Positions 49,600 to 60,628 of a stretch of 64,000 nucleotides of DNA are shown here, piece by piece. The position numbers and the translations under genes are program-made. Position 1 is the first letter of the stretch, and every line of letters starts with the position of its first letter. Below the pieces are notes generated by a model that did no database searches, was not told the origin of the DNA, and was given only the letters and a program-made list of their open reading frames with translations. The DNA is from Mimachlamys varia (lineage: Eukaryota; Mollusca; Bivalvia; Pectinida; Pectinidae), in the NCBI GenBank assembly GCA_947623455.1, contig OX392532.1:52455058-52519057 (forward strand). The letters run 5' to 3'.

Positions 49600-49745
49600 C
49601 TTGACATGAGCTAAAGAAGTGTACTGGTGTTTCTCCTTCCTTCAAAAGAGAAGAATGTTCCTTCCCCTCTCCACCAGCTACATGTATCCATTTGAATGTA
49701 GAACTGACCAAGACTGATTGGCTGATAGAACTATTTCCGGATCCG
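49600..49745 (-). promoter_or_regulatory. Candidate promoter and first exon of ZNF locus 3
   Basis: On the minus strand, an ETS-like CCGGAAAT (49733-49740) and a CCAAT box (TCAGCCAAT, 49717-49725) precede an exon-like stretch. That stretch ends ATGTCAAG|GTATGT with the donor after 49600. Joined to the acceptor at 45686, ATGTCAAG plus GTACATT would give MSRYIKSD in the ancestral phase. This is the same frame that reads into a finger at locus 2. The signals are individually common; their order, strand and phase make the link plausible but unproven. Confidence 0.35.
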
Positions 49746-50130
49746 GGTTAAGACTGTTATCTACTTCCCAGATCAAGCTGTAGACTTGCTCCAGTCCATT
49801 TAAATAAAACTTTTCAACAATTCAATTTTCAGAAGGTATAATTCATTCCATTTTCTGTATGTTGAGTCAGTGAATATAATTTGTAGTGAAAGAGCTGGAC
49901 TGAGAGGTACAAAACATCAGTTCCTACAATATTTTTTTACTGGAATTTGATAAAGTACTGAGGTAATTGTATGCTTTCTTACACTTAATGTATGTCCAAT
50001 TCAGAAATATATGGTTCCAGATAAGATATATACACACATGCAGTTAAGTTATATTCAAATGCATTAGTGTACATTAATTTACCTGGTAGTTTATGGAAAT
50101 AGCCAAATAAAAAGCCATTACATTTTAGTA
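49746..50130. other. Unassigned AT-rich DNA
   Basis: No feature recognised. Confidence 0.35.
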
Positions 50131-50614
50131 CAGTGTACCCTCGACCTATCGCCACCCGAATCTACAGCCACCCTCGCATACCGCCACCTAAACCTCTAGA
50201 ATGGATTTCCGTCATATATAATTCCCTCGTTAAGTTCGCCACCCTTGCATACCGCCATCCGCCACACCCTTTAAAATACAAACGTCCTGAATCGCTATAT
50301 ATTTCCCTCGACAATAATGCCATATTGTTCTGTTTTTTGGAGATTGAGGAACTCTTTGGTGTTCCATTTGGAATGACATGCAGCAAAATTAAAAGCAGAT
50401 CAATAACTATTTTCAGATATAAATTTGTGCCAATGCTGACGGTAGATCTATATGACGATATAACTAAGCTTGTTTTTAATAAAATGTTGGAAATGCAATA
50501 TATAATGCAATTTAATTCATGGTTATAATTTTCATAATTCGATACTATCGCCACCCTCGTTATACCGCCATAATTGCTGTGGACGAAAGGTGGCGGTATA
50601 ACGAGGGTACACTG
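50131..50614. mobile_element. Pogo/Tigger-type MITE with TA duplication
   Basis: Ends CAGTGTACCCTCGACCTATC and (reverse complement of the right end) CAGTGTACCCTCGTTATACC. TA flanks both sides (50129-50130, 50615-50616). The GCCACCCTCG motif also recurs inside. The 130-codon frames on both strands span the element but show no transposase motif. Confidence 0.85.
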
Positions 50615-50616
50615 TA

Positions 50617-51361
50617 TTTAGTATCGCAGATGTTTTTCAGTTTAATTCTGTGATAATGATAATGGTGAATTTTGAATTGGTCTCTTCTACTCAAAGAACA
50701 AAAACAATATACACACCTTGGACTTGAAAGGGAGAGCTATAGTTGATTATCAATATCACAACATAAAAAAACCTTTGCCAGCTTATTAAGTCAAAAAAGT
50801 TTCCTTTACCTATATATTTATGTACTTTTAGGGTAAAAGGGGTCAAGTAATGGCAAATATATAAATCTTATCACTCGGATGTTCAATTGTTCAGATATAT
50901 TATCCAATAACATTTAAAACCTTTATTAGTATTATTATTTATCACTTACACATGAACTTGTGACAATACGGACCATATGGGCCTCTTGTTTGCTACTTTA
51001 TCTTGTTTATAATGGTTAATTCAAATTGATTGAGATAATTTATTGACATCAAAATGGGCAAGGTGATTACATTAATGACAAAATATCCAATTTGTGTTTT
51101 GGTCAGCTCTTTGTTCATAAACTTTTCATTTTTGTAAGGGTTTCTCTAGATCTTAATACCACTAATTCAAAGCGACAGCCAGCATGTTAAAAAAATACCT
51201 AAAGTTGCTATTTTTTTAATTATATGACCCGTTGCTTATACATAAACTAACGGACGTCACGCATGCACTGTACATGTACATGTCCGTTAACAAAAATAAT
51301 GTGGTGATGCCATACGAATGAGGCCAGCCAGTGGGAAAACACTGAAGCATATCTATAGGGC
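50617..51361. other. AT-rich DNA with a Helentron-like terminus
   Basis: 50965-50990 (CGGACCATATGGGCCTCTTG) matches the 3' ends of the Helentron-like elements. A full element was not traced. Otherwise no gene seen. Confidence 0.4.
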
Positions 51362-51795
51362 CATCCTCGATATCCAGGGGTTACGATCACCTAGGTTATC
51401 TACACCCCTGGAATATGTCATGGCAAAATTGAATGCTCCCAGGTCTGCCACCTAGCAGTCGGTGTGCGTTGTGTCCCTTGGATCTAGCCTAACACTTCTA
51501 ACAATTGGTCCCTTACCGTGAATGTGTCGGCGAATATTGTTCTCCTATGTTTAATCGGTAAAGGCATGTCACAATCGACACCGTGCCATGTTTGTTCACA
51601 TTTTTTTCTGTCCCATAAGAAGAGCACGTGATGGAATGTAAGGTGCGCTCTGATTGGACGCAGCGAGACCTACCGAGTACCGGTAGCTGCATCCAATGAA
51701 AATTCTTGTCGCGGGATTTACGAAATGTGGTCTATATCTGCCAAGGGTGAAGATGAGTGTGCGGATCGTAACCCTTGGCTAGCGAAGATGCTGTA
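51362..51795. mobile_element. MITE with ~27-bp inverted ends
   Basis: Left CCAGGGGTTACGATC (51377-51391) and right GATCGTAACCCTTGG are inverted, and similarity extends outward to about 27 bp. Inside, ATTGGACGCAGC and GCTGCATCCAAT form a nested hairpin containing two CCAAT motifs. No coding capacity. Confidence 0.7.
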
Positions 51796-52550
51796 GGGCT
51801 TGTGATTATATAGGTTGCATAGAGTATATATCATGGTGTTTTCTTATTTATTTGATAAAGGCTATCGATTTGGATATGGATAAATATGCATACATTTATG
51901 CCTATCCAGTACATCATTAAAACCTCGTTTGGGCCTCCCCTAGCTTAATTCTTTAATTTGCTAACAAACAACATAGTATTACACGCCTGAAAATACAAAT
52001 AATCATCTATTTTAGCTTTGAACTGAGCTTATTTTTTATGTTAAAATAACATCATCCGTTAACTAGATGTGCGTAAGAAAAGAAATAAGGTATAAAATAT
52101 GTAAGAATGGAATAACAATGTGTAAATCTTGGCACACATGTTTTTGTTTACAAACACCACAGTTGTCATTTCTTTGCTGTAACGGATCCCGGAGCGGGAC
52201 AGAATTTCCCGTGACAGATTATGTGACCAACTCGAAATTTCAATCCCATTTAATGTGCGAAAATCTCTTCTTTTTTTGTTGTTGATTTAAGCAGTTATTG
52301 CACTAATTTCCTGTTTCCTTGCCATGGAATATACGGCAATATTCCATTAAACAGCTGTTAAATAATGAAATACATTGATTTACTCCGTATCCATTTCGTG
52401 TAAAATGTAAACAAATATAGCCACGTCGACTGAGACTTGCGCACGTGCGTATATATACAAGTAAAAACGTAAAAAATGTTGAATTTTATGTCATTTTATG
52501 TGTAATCAATTGACTATATACAGTGTAAGTCTATATTTTGAGCAATGCCT
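51796..52550. other. AT-rich DNA, no gene recognised
   Basis: A 72-codon plus-strand frame at 52067-52285 has no recognisable domain. Confidence 0.35.
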
Positions 52551-55500
52551 TAAAGGGGCATCCAGCAAAAGCCTGAATGCCAGTTCTTTGATCTACATGG
52601 TGTCTGGTTAAAATTATATTTTCCTGCTATTCCAGTATTCAAAGTCCGCTCAAAATGTCTATATTGACCACTTGCAAAATCGCATTCCTCGGGAAAGCCC
52701 CGATAAAAAATAAAGGTGATGATGCAACGTTACAGGCTTGTTGCAAGTCGCTTGACAGGTTTGAAGGAAGAGGTCATAAGGGAGGGGACGCGTAATGTAT
52801 ACGGCTGATGAAACGGATAAAAAGTTATTGAATCACATTCACATTAATAATCAGATATTAATTGCATACTTACAGATATTCAAATTAAGAAATATTTGTC
52901 GGCACATTGGCATCATTGATCGACACCAGGAATTATCTAAATAATATACATGTATATACCTCAGCGAGACCGGTAAACATGGGTACGGAATACAGCCATG
53001 GTACATTAACCTTGATTTATGTAAAAGGTAATATTCACGAACCCAACTTTTCAGATGATTTCATAAAATGTTTGTTCAAAATGTAGCATGCATTGAAAAG
53101 TACGAAAATAAAATGACATGAAATGTTTGCGTTTTTTTTTACAGCTCAATGTTTTGAGGATTTTTTCAGACTATCTATATATATATAATGTACATTAATA
53201 TTCATTTAAAATCTATCTAAATTTCAGCGTCTTCACACGTTAACACGTATCACGGAATGCGAATATTTAAGTCCATACACTCATATAACGCACCACACAC
53301 TAAGCATGACTACATGTATATCAGCTTTGGAACTGTTAAAACACTTATAACTACCCGTTATGAATGTGTTTTGATAATTCCGCTTTCTTTTTACATCTTT
53401 TTTGTCGTCTTGTAAAGGGACGTTGACCTTTTAAAAAAAGCCTGCAGGAATGGAATATACATATAGGTATATGTTGTATAACTTTGTTTTTATTAGCTCA
53501 CCTGGCCCAAAGGGCCAAGTGAGCTTATGTGATGGTGCAGCGTCCGTCGTCCGTGCGTCCGTCGTCCGTGCGTCCTGCGTCCGTCAACTTTTTCCTTTAA
53601 ACGACTTCTTCTAAAATACTGAAAGGCCTAGTGACATGAAATTTGGCTGGTAGCTTTCTTTGAAGGAGCTGAACAAAGTTTGCGAAAAAAAATCACTTTG
53701 ACCTAATTTCAAGGTCACAGGGGTCAAAAATGTCGAAACCTTCAAACAACTTCTTCTAAAATACCGTCAGGCATAGAGACCTCATGTTTTACCGGTAGCT
53801 TCCTTGGATGAAGCCGAATAAAGTTTGCGAAAAGAAACGACCTTTACCCATATTCAAGGTCACAGTGAGGTTAAATCTATTTTAACCTTTAAACGACTTC
53901 TTCTAATAAACCAAAACCCATAGAAGTATGATATGTGGCTGAAAGGTTCCTTGGATAAAGCCCAACAAAGTTTGCGAAAAGAAATGGCCTTGACCTATAT
54001 TCAAGGTCACAAGGGTCGAATCTGTTAAAATCTTTAAACGACTTCTTCTGAAATACCAAAAGCCCTAGAAACATGGTATATGGCTGAAAGGTTCCTTGGA
54101 TGAAACCCGACAAAGTTTGCGAAAAGAAATGACCTTGACCTATATTCAAGGTCACAGGGGTCAAATATGTTAAAACCTTTAAACGACTTCTTCTGAAATA
54201 CCAAAAGCCCTAGAAGCATGATATTTAGCTGAAATGTTCCTTGGATGAAGCCAAACAAAGTTTGCGAAAAGAAATGACCTTGACCTATATTCAAGGTCAC
54301 AAGGGTAAAATGTTAAAACCTTTAAATGACTTCTTTTGAAGTACCAAAAGCCCTAGAAGCATGATATTAGGCTGAAAGGTTCCTTGGAGGAAGCTCGACA
54401 AAGTTTGCGAAAAGAAATGACTTTGATTCATATTCAAGGTCACAGGGGTCAAATCTGTTAAAAAATTCATACGACTTCTTCTGAAATACCAAAAGCCCTA
54501 GAAACATGGTATTTGGCTGAAAGGTTCCTTGGATGAAGCCCAACAAAGTTTGCGAAAAGAAATGACCTTGACCTATATTCAAGGTCACAAGGATCTAATC
54601 TATTAAAACCTTAAAACGTCTTCTTCTGAAATACCAAAAGCCCTAGAAGCATAATATTTGGCTGAAAGGTTCCTTGGATGAAGCCCGACAAAGTTTGCGA
54701 AAAGAAATGACCTTGACCTATATTCAAGGTCACAGGGGTCAAATATGTTAAAACCTTTCAACGACGTCTTTTGAAGTACCAAAAGCCCTAGAAACATGGT
54801 ATTTGGCTGAAAGGTTCCTTGGGTGAAGCCAAACAAAGTTTGCGAAAAGAAATGACCTTGACCTATATTCAAGGTCACAGGGGTCAAATCTGTTAAAACA
54901 TTCAAACCACTTCTTAGGAAGTACCAAAAGCCATAGAAGCTTGATATTTGGCTGAAAGGATCCTTGGATGAAGCCCAACAAAGTTTGCGAAAAGAAATGA
55001 CCTTGACCTATATTCAATGTCACAAGGGTCAAATCTGTTAAAACATTCAAACGACTTCTTCTGAAGTACCTAAAGCCCTAGAAGCATGATATTTGGCTGA
55101 AAGGTTCCTTGGATGAAGCCCAACAAAGTTTGCGAAAAGAAATGCCTTGACCTTTATTCAAGGTCACAAGGGTCAAATCTGTTAAAATCTTTAAATTACT
55201 TCTTCTGAAATACCAAAAGCCCTAGAAACATGATATTTGGCTGAAAGGTTCCTTGGATGAAGCCCGACAAAGTTTGCGAAAAAAATTGACCTTGACCTAT
55301 ATTCAAGGTCACAGGGGTCAAATCGGTTAAAAGCTTTGAGTGATTTCTACTGATAATCCCAAATGCCCAGAGACATGAAATTTGGCTGGTAGCGTCCTGG
55401 GAGGAAGCCAAACAAAATTTGAAAATGAAAATGATGTTGTCTTATAAGGTCACAGGGGTAAAATATGTTTAAATCTTAACATGTTCTTCTAAATGTCTTA

Positions 55501-56444
55501 CAGTAAAAGATTTTAGGGGACTTTAGGGTTACACTACAACATAAGTCAGAGATTGAAACCAGGTGAGCGATGCAGGCCCATTGGGCCTCTTGTTTTAAAT
55601 TTGTTTCCCGTTATGTATATATTTTCGTATCAAATTCAATACTGGTATCGCAACCCAATGATATTTGTACCTTCACTAATTTATAGATTAAGTATGAATA
55701 TATCACCCTTTTACGTGTGAAAACATTTTTTTTTTAATTCCTTTTGTCCAAATTGAAGCTGTATGTACCTCGGTTGCACATCCCGTTTTACAACGTAATC
55801 AAACAACTTTTTCTGTTACGGTATATATTGTATTGGAAAAGGTCTTTCTATCCAGCAATAAAATTAAATCATACCGTTTCACTGGAACATGAGATATTAT
55901 AAAGGAAATATTATAAAACATACTTTTAAGATTAATATAACACACACATTTTATGCAACAGAAGACTGAAACAGTTTCCCCTTGGGTATAGCTCCAAAAC
56001 CAAATCAAAGTTTTATTTGTGCATGTTACCGTTACACAGAAGAAATATGTAACATACACACAATAGAGCAGGTAGTTTCTTCTTTGAATACTTCCCATCT
56101 CTCAATATGATTCCGTAACGCAGTCTTGCAGCATATTTTGACCATTCGGCAACTTGTCGCTTAGTAGTTAGGCTTTATCGCGATGTAACGGTCATACCAG
56201 ATAGAGTGTTTACAATGGAAACTGCACTCGCTGCGCATGCGTTGGTAGGTGGAAATCCCAAGCCGGAGCGTCTGGCTAGACGTTTTGGAATTCCACTAGT
56301 TATTTTGAAATTATTTATTTTATAAATACATAACAGCAAAATCCGATTGTCGAGTCCATTAGAATATCCACGTGATATGTGTATGTAATATTTTGAAAAA
56401 AAAAATATGAAAAAAGCTAACTTTCGCGGGATGCCCCTTTAATG
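52551..56444. mobile_element. Putative TTAA-flanked DNA transposon carrying a nested Helentron-like element
   Basis: TTAAAGGGGCATCC at 52551 and GGATGCCCCTTTAA ending at 56444 are perfect 14-bp inverted ends. The right part (55980-56444) matches 33453-33960 in inverse orientation. Without element C the remainder is about 1.8 kb and holds no recognisable transposase. That the two ends form one element is inferred from the inverted match only. Confidence 0.45.
53494..55594 (+). mobile_element. Helentron-like element C
   Basis: TAGCTCACCTGGCCC left end with hairpin partner, an interrupted CGTCCGTCGTCCGTGCG tract instead of a pure microsatellite, about 12 core units of 145 bp, and the standard right end (CCAGGTGAGC, GGCCCATTGGGCC, CTCTTGTT). 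Its core units are more diverged than in A and B, suggesting an older copy. Confidence 0.85.
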
Positions 56445-56572
56445 ATCTGCAACAACATTGGCCAAATAAATTAGATTTGGCATCTCTCACACTACAGCAA
56501 ACTAATGTACCATGAAAATCTATTTAAGTAATGAGAGTTTTACAAAAGGTCGCGTGATATTTTACCTGTATT

Positions 56573-57901
56573 TAGCTCACCTGGCCCGAAGGGCCAAGTG
56601 AGCTTATGTGATGATGCAGCGTCCGTCCTGCGTCCGTTAGCTTTTTCCTTTAAACGACTTCTTCTAAAATACTGAAAGGCCTAGTGACATGAAATTTGGC
56701 TGGTAGCGTTCTTGGAAGGAGCTGAACAAAGTTTGCGAAAAAAAATTGCTTTGACCTAATTTCAAGGTCACAGGGGTCAAAAATGTCGAAACCTTCAAAC
56801 AACTACTTCTAAAATACTGTCAGGTATGGAGACATCATATTTGACCGGTAGCTTCTTTGGATAAAGACGAATAAAGGTTTGCAAAAAGAAACAACCTTGA
56901 GCCATATTCAAGGTCACAGTGAGGTTAAATCTATTTTAACTTTTAAACGGCTTCTTCTAATAAACCAAAATCCGTAGAAGTTTGATATTTGGCTGAAAGG
57001 TTCCGAAAAGAAATGACCTTGACTTGAATTCAAGTTCACAGGGGTCAAATCTGTTAAAACATTTAAATGACTTATTCTGAAGAACCAAAAGCCCTAGAAG
57101 CATGATATTTGTCTGAAAGTTTTTTGGATGAAGCCCCATAAAGTTTGCGAAAAGAAATGACCTTGATCTTTATTCAAGGTCACAGGGGTCAAATCTGTTA
57201 AAACATTTTAATGACTTCTTCTGAAATACCAAAAGCCCTAGAAACATGATATTTGGCTGAACGGTTCCTTGGATGAAGCCCGACAAAGTTTGCGAAAAGA
57301 AATGACCTTGACTTATATGCAAGGTCACAGGGGTCAAATCTTTTAAAATCTTTAAACTACTTCTTCTAAAATACCAAAACCCTAGAAGCATGATATTTGG
57401 CTGAAAGGTTCCTCGGATGAAGCCCGACAAAGTTTGCGAAAAGAAATGACCTCGACCTATATTCAAGGTCACAAGGGTCAAATCTGTTAAAATCTTTAAA
57501 CGACTTCTTCTGAAATGCCAAAAGCCCTAGAAGCATGATATTTGGCTGAAAGGTTCCTTGTATGAAGCTTGAAAAACTTTGAGAAGGAAAATGAGCTGGA
57601 CCCATATTAAAGGTCACAGTGGTCAAATCTGTGAAAAGCTTTGAGCGACTTCTTCTGAAGTACCAAATGCCTAGAGACATGATATTTGGCTGGTAGCGTT
57701 CTGCAATGAAGCCAAACAAAATTTGCAAATGAAAATGACATTGTCTCACATTAGGTCACAGGGGTAAAATATGTTAACATCTTAACATGTTCTTCTAAAT
57801 GTCTTAAAGTAAAAGATTTAAGGGGATTTTAGGTTTACACTATAATATAAGTCAGAGATTGATACAAGGTGAGCGATGCAGGCCCATTGGGCCTCTTGTT
57901 T
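56573..57901 (+). mobile_element. Helentron-like element D
   Basis: Left end TAGCTCACCTGGCCCGAAGG, no expanded microsatellite (only CGTCCGTCCTGCGTCCG), about seven diverged core units, and a right end with CAAGGTGAGC and the GGCCCATTGGGCC hairpin. Same orientation as C and about 1 kb downstream of it. Confidence 0.82.
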
Positions 57902-57971
57902 TATCTTAGGCAAGCGAGCGCGTAGCTTAATTGGGTCGGTTTAGGCGGAAAGTGACCATACTTCTTTGTCC

Positions 57972-58044
57972 AAGATCTGTAAATATGTCTGAGATCTGTA
58001 AATTTGTCCGAAATCTGTAAATATGTCCAATATCTGTAAATATG
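57972..58044. repeat. 19-bp tandem repeat
   Basis: Four copies of ATCTGTAAATATGTCCGA-type units. Confidence 0.75.
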
Positions 58045-58094
58045 AGCAGATTTAAAGATTTTGTTTGTAACATTTTTGAGGTCATATAACAACT

Positions 58095-58640
58095 TTGGAT
58101 ATTTGTGGCATCCTATTGTGGCTGGGATTCATAATTCATACACATGATGGGACTGGCCCCAAGGATGCCTGAGGGCAGGGCAAGAAGGGGTCCATTTGGC
58201 ATTATTCATATCAACAACTTCTTTTTGATCTACACAATGTATAACATCTATTAAGATATTTAAGTGGCAGCATCTCTTTGTGGCTGGGATTCACCTTTAA
58301 ACAAATGATGGGCTAACCGCCCAGAGGCCTGAGGGGCGGGGCCAAAATGGGTCAAATTGTCAAATATCTTTTTTAACGACTTCTTCTTTAGGTCTAAGCA
58401 ATGTATAACATTTATTTTCATGCGATAGCATATTTCCATAAGTGGCTTTTAATCAGATTTATGGAAATGAATGTGCTGACCCCCAAGGGGGCTGTGGAGC
58501 GGGGCCAAAAGGGATCCATTTGGCAATATGTATATTAACGACTGCTCTGAAACTAAGCAATGTATGATATTTATATTTCAGTGGCAGCATCCCTAGGTGG
58601 CTGGGATTCAGATTTATACAAATGATTGAGCTGATCCCAC
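58095..58640. repeat. ~160-bp tandem repeat, core of another dispersed element
   Basis: Units near 58105, 58268, 58440 and 58590 share GTGGCAGCATC, GTGGCTGGGATTCA and GCCTGAGGGGCGGGGCC. No ends identified. Confidence 0.7.
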
Positions 58641-58734
58641 AGGGCTATAACCATATTCATAAAAAAACACGAAAACGAGCCGTAACGTGATGTTAACAGA
58701 CTATCTGTACCTGTAAAAGACGTGCTACAGCGAG

Positions 58735-58860
58735 AGGGCAGTGTCGGAATGAAACCGGTTTTGCAACTATTGGTGCTTTTATACCCAGGGGTGTCTATAC
58801 ACGTTACCAAGCGAGGGTAAATCAAAAATGTCTGCCACTTCCTTAGTTACGAAAACTGTA
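58735..58860 (+). repeat. Diverged copy of the 25900-27019 foldback arm
   Basis: ACCGGTTTTGCA, TTTTATACCCAGGGGTG, TTACCAAGCGAGG and ATGTCTGCCACTTCCTTAG match the arm in order. No inverted partner is nearby. Confidence 0.6.
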
Positions 58861-59230
58861 TGCGTCTTCAATAGTAACTTCATGCTGATTCATCTCAATG
58901 TCGCGTCCCTGAATGTAAAGAGAAAGCACAGAAAATCGAAAAATGGTATTCATTGCAAAGCCGGATCGTACATTATGTTCTGCTGAGAAAACAAACTTGA
59001 AAACTTTGTCAAACAAAAGGAGGGCAAACTGGAAATATTATTTAGTAACCAAACCGAGAGTCCTTATGCACTATATATTCGTGTCCAGCCTTAATTACCA
59101 CAGCGGCTCCATAGCGTGTGGACACGCTGAACATTTGTTGTTTTGGTGTTGATGAAACATTACAATAGCCAGTCTAGACGAGCCACTGGCCATGATGATA
59201 TGAGAACGTATTCTAGAAGTTTAAGGTATG
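58861..59230. other. Unassigned DNA
   Basis: A 69-codon plus-strand frame at 58943-59152 has no recognisable domain. Confidence 0.3.
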
Positions 59231-59600
59231 TTTGGACCTATTGTAATGTGCCGGTTTTCACCAATCCAACTGCTGGCAACGCGCAGCGTTGTTAGTGATC
59301 TGTTTCTTTACTATATTAAAACACTCAAAACACTTGCTCGAATTTCCTCTTGCCCCAACACCAGACTGAAACATTTTGACATAAATATATGGTGTCGAGG
59401 CCAAATGAAATCTGGGGTTACGGAAAAACTGTCTTGTTATTAAGAAAGTATTTTCCCTTCATAAATCTAAGCTGAACATTACACTCTATTTCCCATTGAG
59501 AAATCTCGTCCCGAATCTTGGCTTGGGGAATCCGTATGTCCTGTACCAGTTATTTGAACACCGGCAAACCTGGATGAATGTAAACAAACCAGTTTGAACG
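59231..59600 (-). repeat. 5S-rRNA-derived SINE-like repeat, copy 1 (diverged)
   Basis: 59252-59295 is a decayed version of the 5S-like block in copies 2 and 3 (minus strand GCCAGCAGTTGGATTGGTGA). Similarity continues in the flank (AACATTACACTCTATTTCCC, AATCTCGTCCCGA). Confidence 0.55.
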
Positions 59601-59919
59601 CAATTTCCTCATTCAAGTTCATCATTTGGAAGACAAATAAGCCAGTCGGTGAAACGGAATATTGTATCGTGAAAATCTCAAATTCCGGTAACTAACTTCA
59701 TTGAATTTTATTTTGCCATTGTTAGTACTATCTACATGTTTAATCTGACCGAGAGACATGGATACTAAAGAACGATTTACGTTTACTGAATCGCTTAGAG
59801 AATTACGACTAAATTTGACCTGAAACATACACAAATATTTGTACATGTCTGAGCAAAGAAGGGGGTTTGGGGGTGGTAATAGGTATATCTTTATAATCAT
59901 TCTTCTTTACTATAAATAT
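59601..59919. other. Unassigned DNA
   Basis: No feature recognised. Confidence 0.3.
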
Positions 59920-60214
59920 TGTAACGTGCAGGCGGTCACCCATCCAACTACTGGCCACGCTCACCGTTGCTTAACTACCTGTACTATGAGCGGGTCCTCG
60001 TGTTATACCGCATGACTTGAAAAGCTAGCTTGCCAGTTAGGTAGTGTTTCCCCTCATAGACCAAACTGGGCATTACATTATTCCAACCTTCGAGAAATCA
60101 CGTCCCGAGACTTGGCCTAGGAATCTGTAGGTTCTTTGTGTATCAATACACCTTTCCAAACCACCGGCAACTGGCCATACATGACCACACAGAGTCACTA
60201 CGCTGCCACCAAAT
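59920..60214 (-). repeat. 5S-rRNA-derived SINE-like repeat, copy 2
   Basis: Minus strand 59976-59933 reads AGTTAAGCAACGGTGAGCG, then TGGCCAGTAGTTGG, then ATGGGTGACCG. It matches the box A to box C internal promoter of eukaryotic 5S rRNA with conserved spacing. The 5' part of 5S is not recognisable, so this is not a 5S gene. Its spacing to copy 3 is 294 bp. Confidence 0.75.
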
Positions 60215-60370
60215 GTAACTTGCAGACGGTCACCCATCCAACTACTAACCACGCTCACCGTTGCTTAACTATCTTGAGCAGGTCTGTGGGTTATACCGCA
60301 TGAGTGGAAAAGCTAGCTTGCCCGTTATGCAGTATTTCCCCCTTATACATCAAGCTGGACATTACATTAT
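60215..60370 (-). repeat. 5S-rRNA-derived SINE-like repeat, copy 3
   Basis: Minus strand 60270-60227 reads AGTTAAGCAACGGTGAGCG, then TGGTTAGTAGTTGG, then ATGGGTGACCG, the closest of the three to 5S rRNA. It shares flanking GAAAAGCTAGCTTGCC and GACATTACATTAT-type sequence with copy 2. Confidence 0.75.
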
Positions 60371-60419
60371 CAGATATTTGTATCTAGGTGTATATATTTG
60401 ATATATATAATCCAAGTTT

Positions 60420-60435
60420 TTTCCTCATATTTCAG
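60420..60435 (+). other. 3' splice acceptor of ZNF locus 4 exon
   Basis: TTTCCTCATATTTCAG precedes GTACATCGAAGGTGACAC, the same junction as in loci 1-3. The exon begins at 60436; the ancestral phase-1 frame meets TAA after YIEGDTSI. Confidence 0.7.
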
Positions 60436-60628
60436 GTACATCGAAGGTGACACTTCAATTTAAAGATAGAAGACAGACGCCCTTCAAGCGACATACATTG
60501 TATCTGTTGAACGAAATTTGCTGCATTTTTCCAGCCAACACACTCTCAAACGATTATTACATATAGGACAGAGACCGTACGAGTGTGATACGAAATTTTC
60601 AACATCATCTTATCGAAATTAAATACGA
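60436..60628 (+). other. Degenerate fingers forming the 5' part of the locus 4 exon
   Basis: Two finger-like stretches with lost cysteines and shifted frames. The second includes RPYECDTKFSTSSYRN and ends at TAA (60620-60622). This is former coding sequence, now 5' untranslated if the ATG at 60629 is used. Confidence 0.65.

Noticed and set aside
50133..50554. 130-codon frames on both strands as a transposase
   Set aside because: They run the length of a 484-bp MITE and lack DDE or DNA-binding motifs; the plus-strand one starts at GTG inside the terminal repeat.
59920..60370. Functional 5S rRNA genes
   Set aside because: Only the internal promoter half matches; the 5' third of 5S and the terminal stem are not recognisable.
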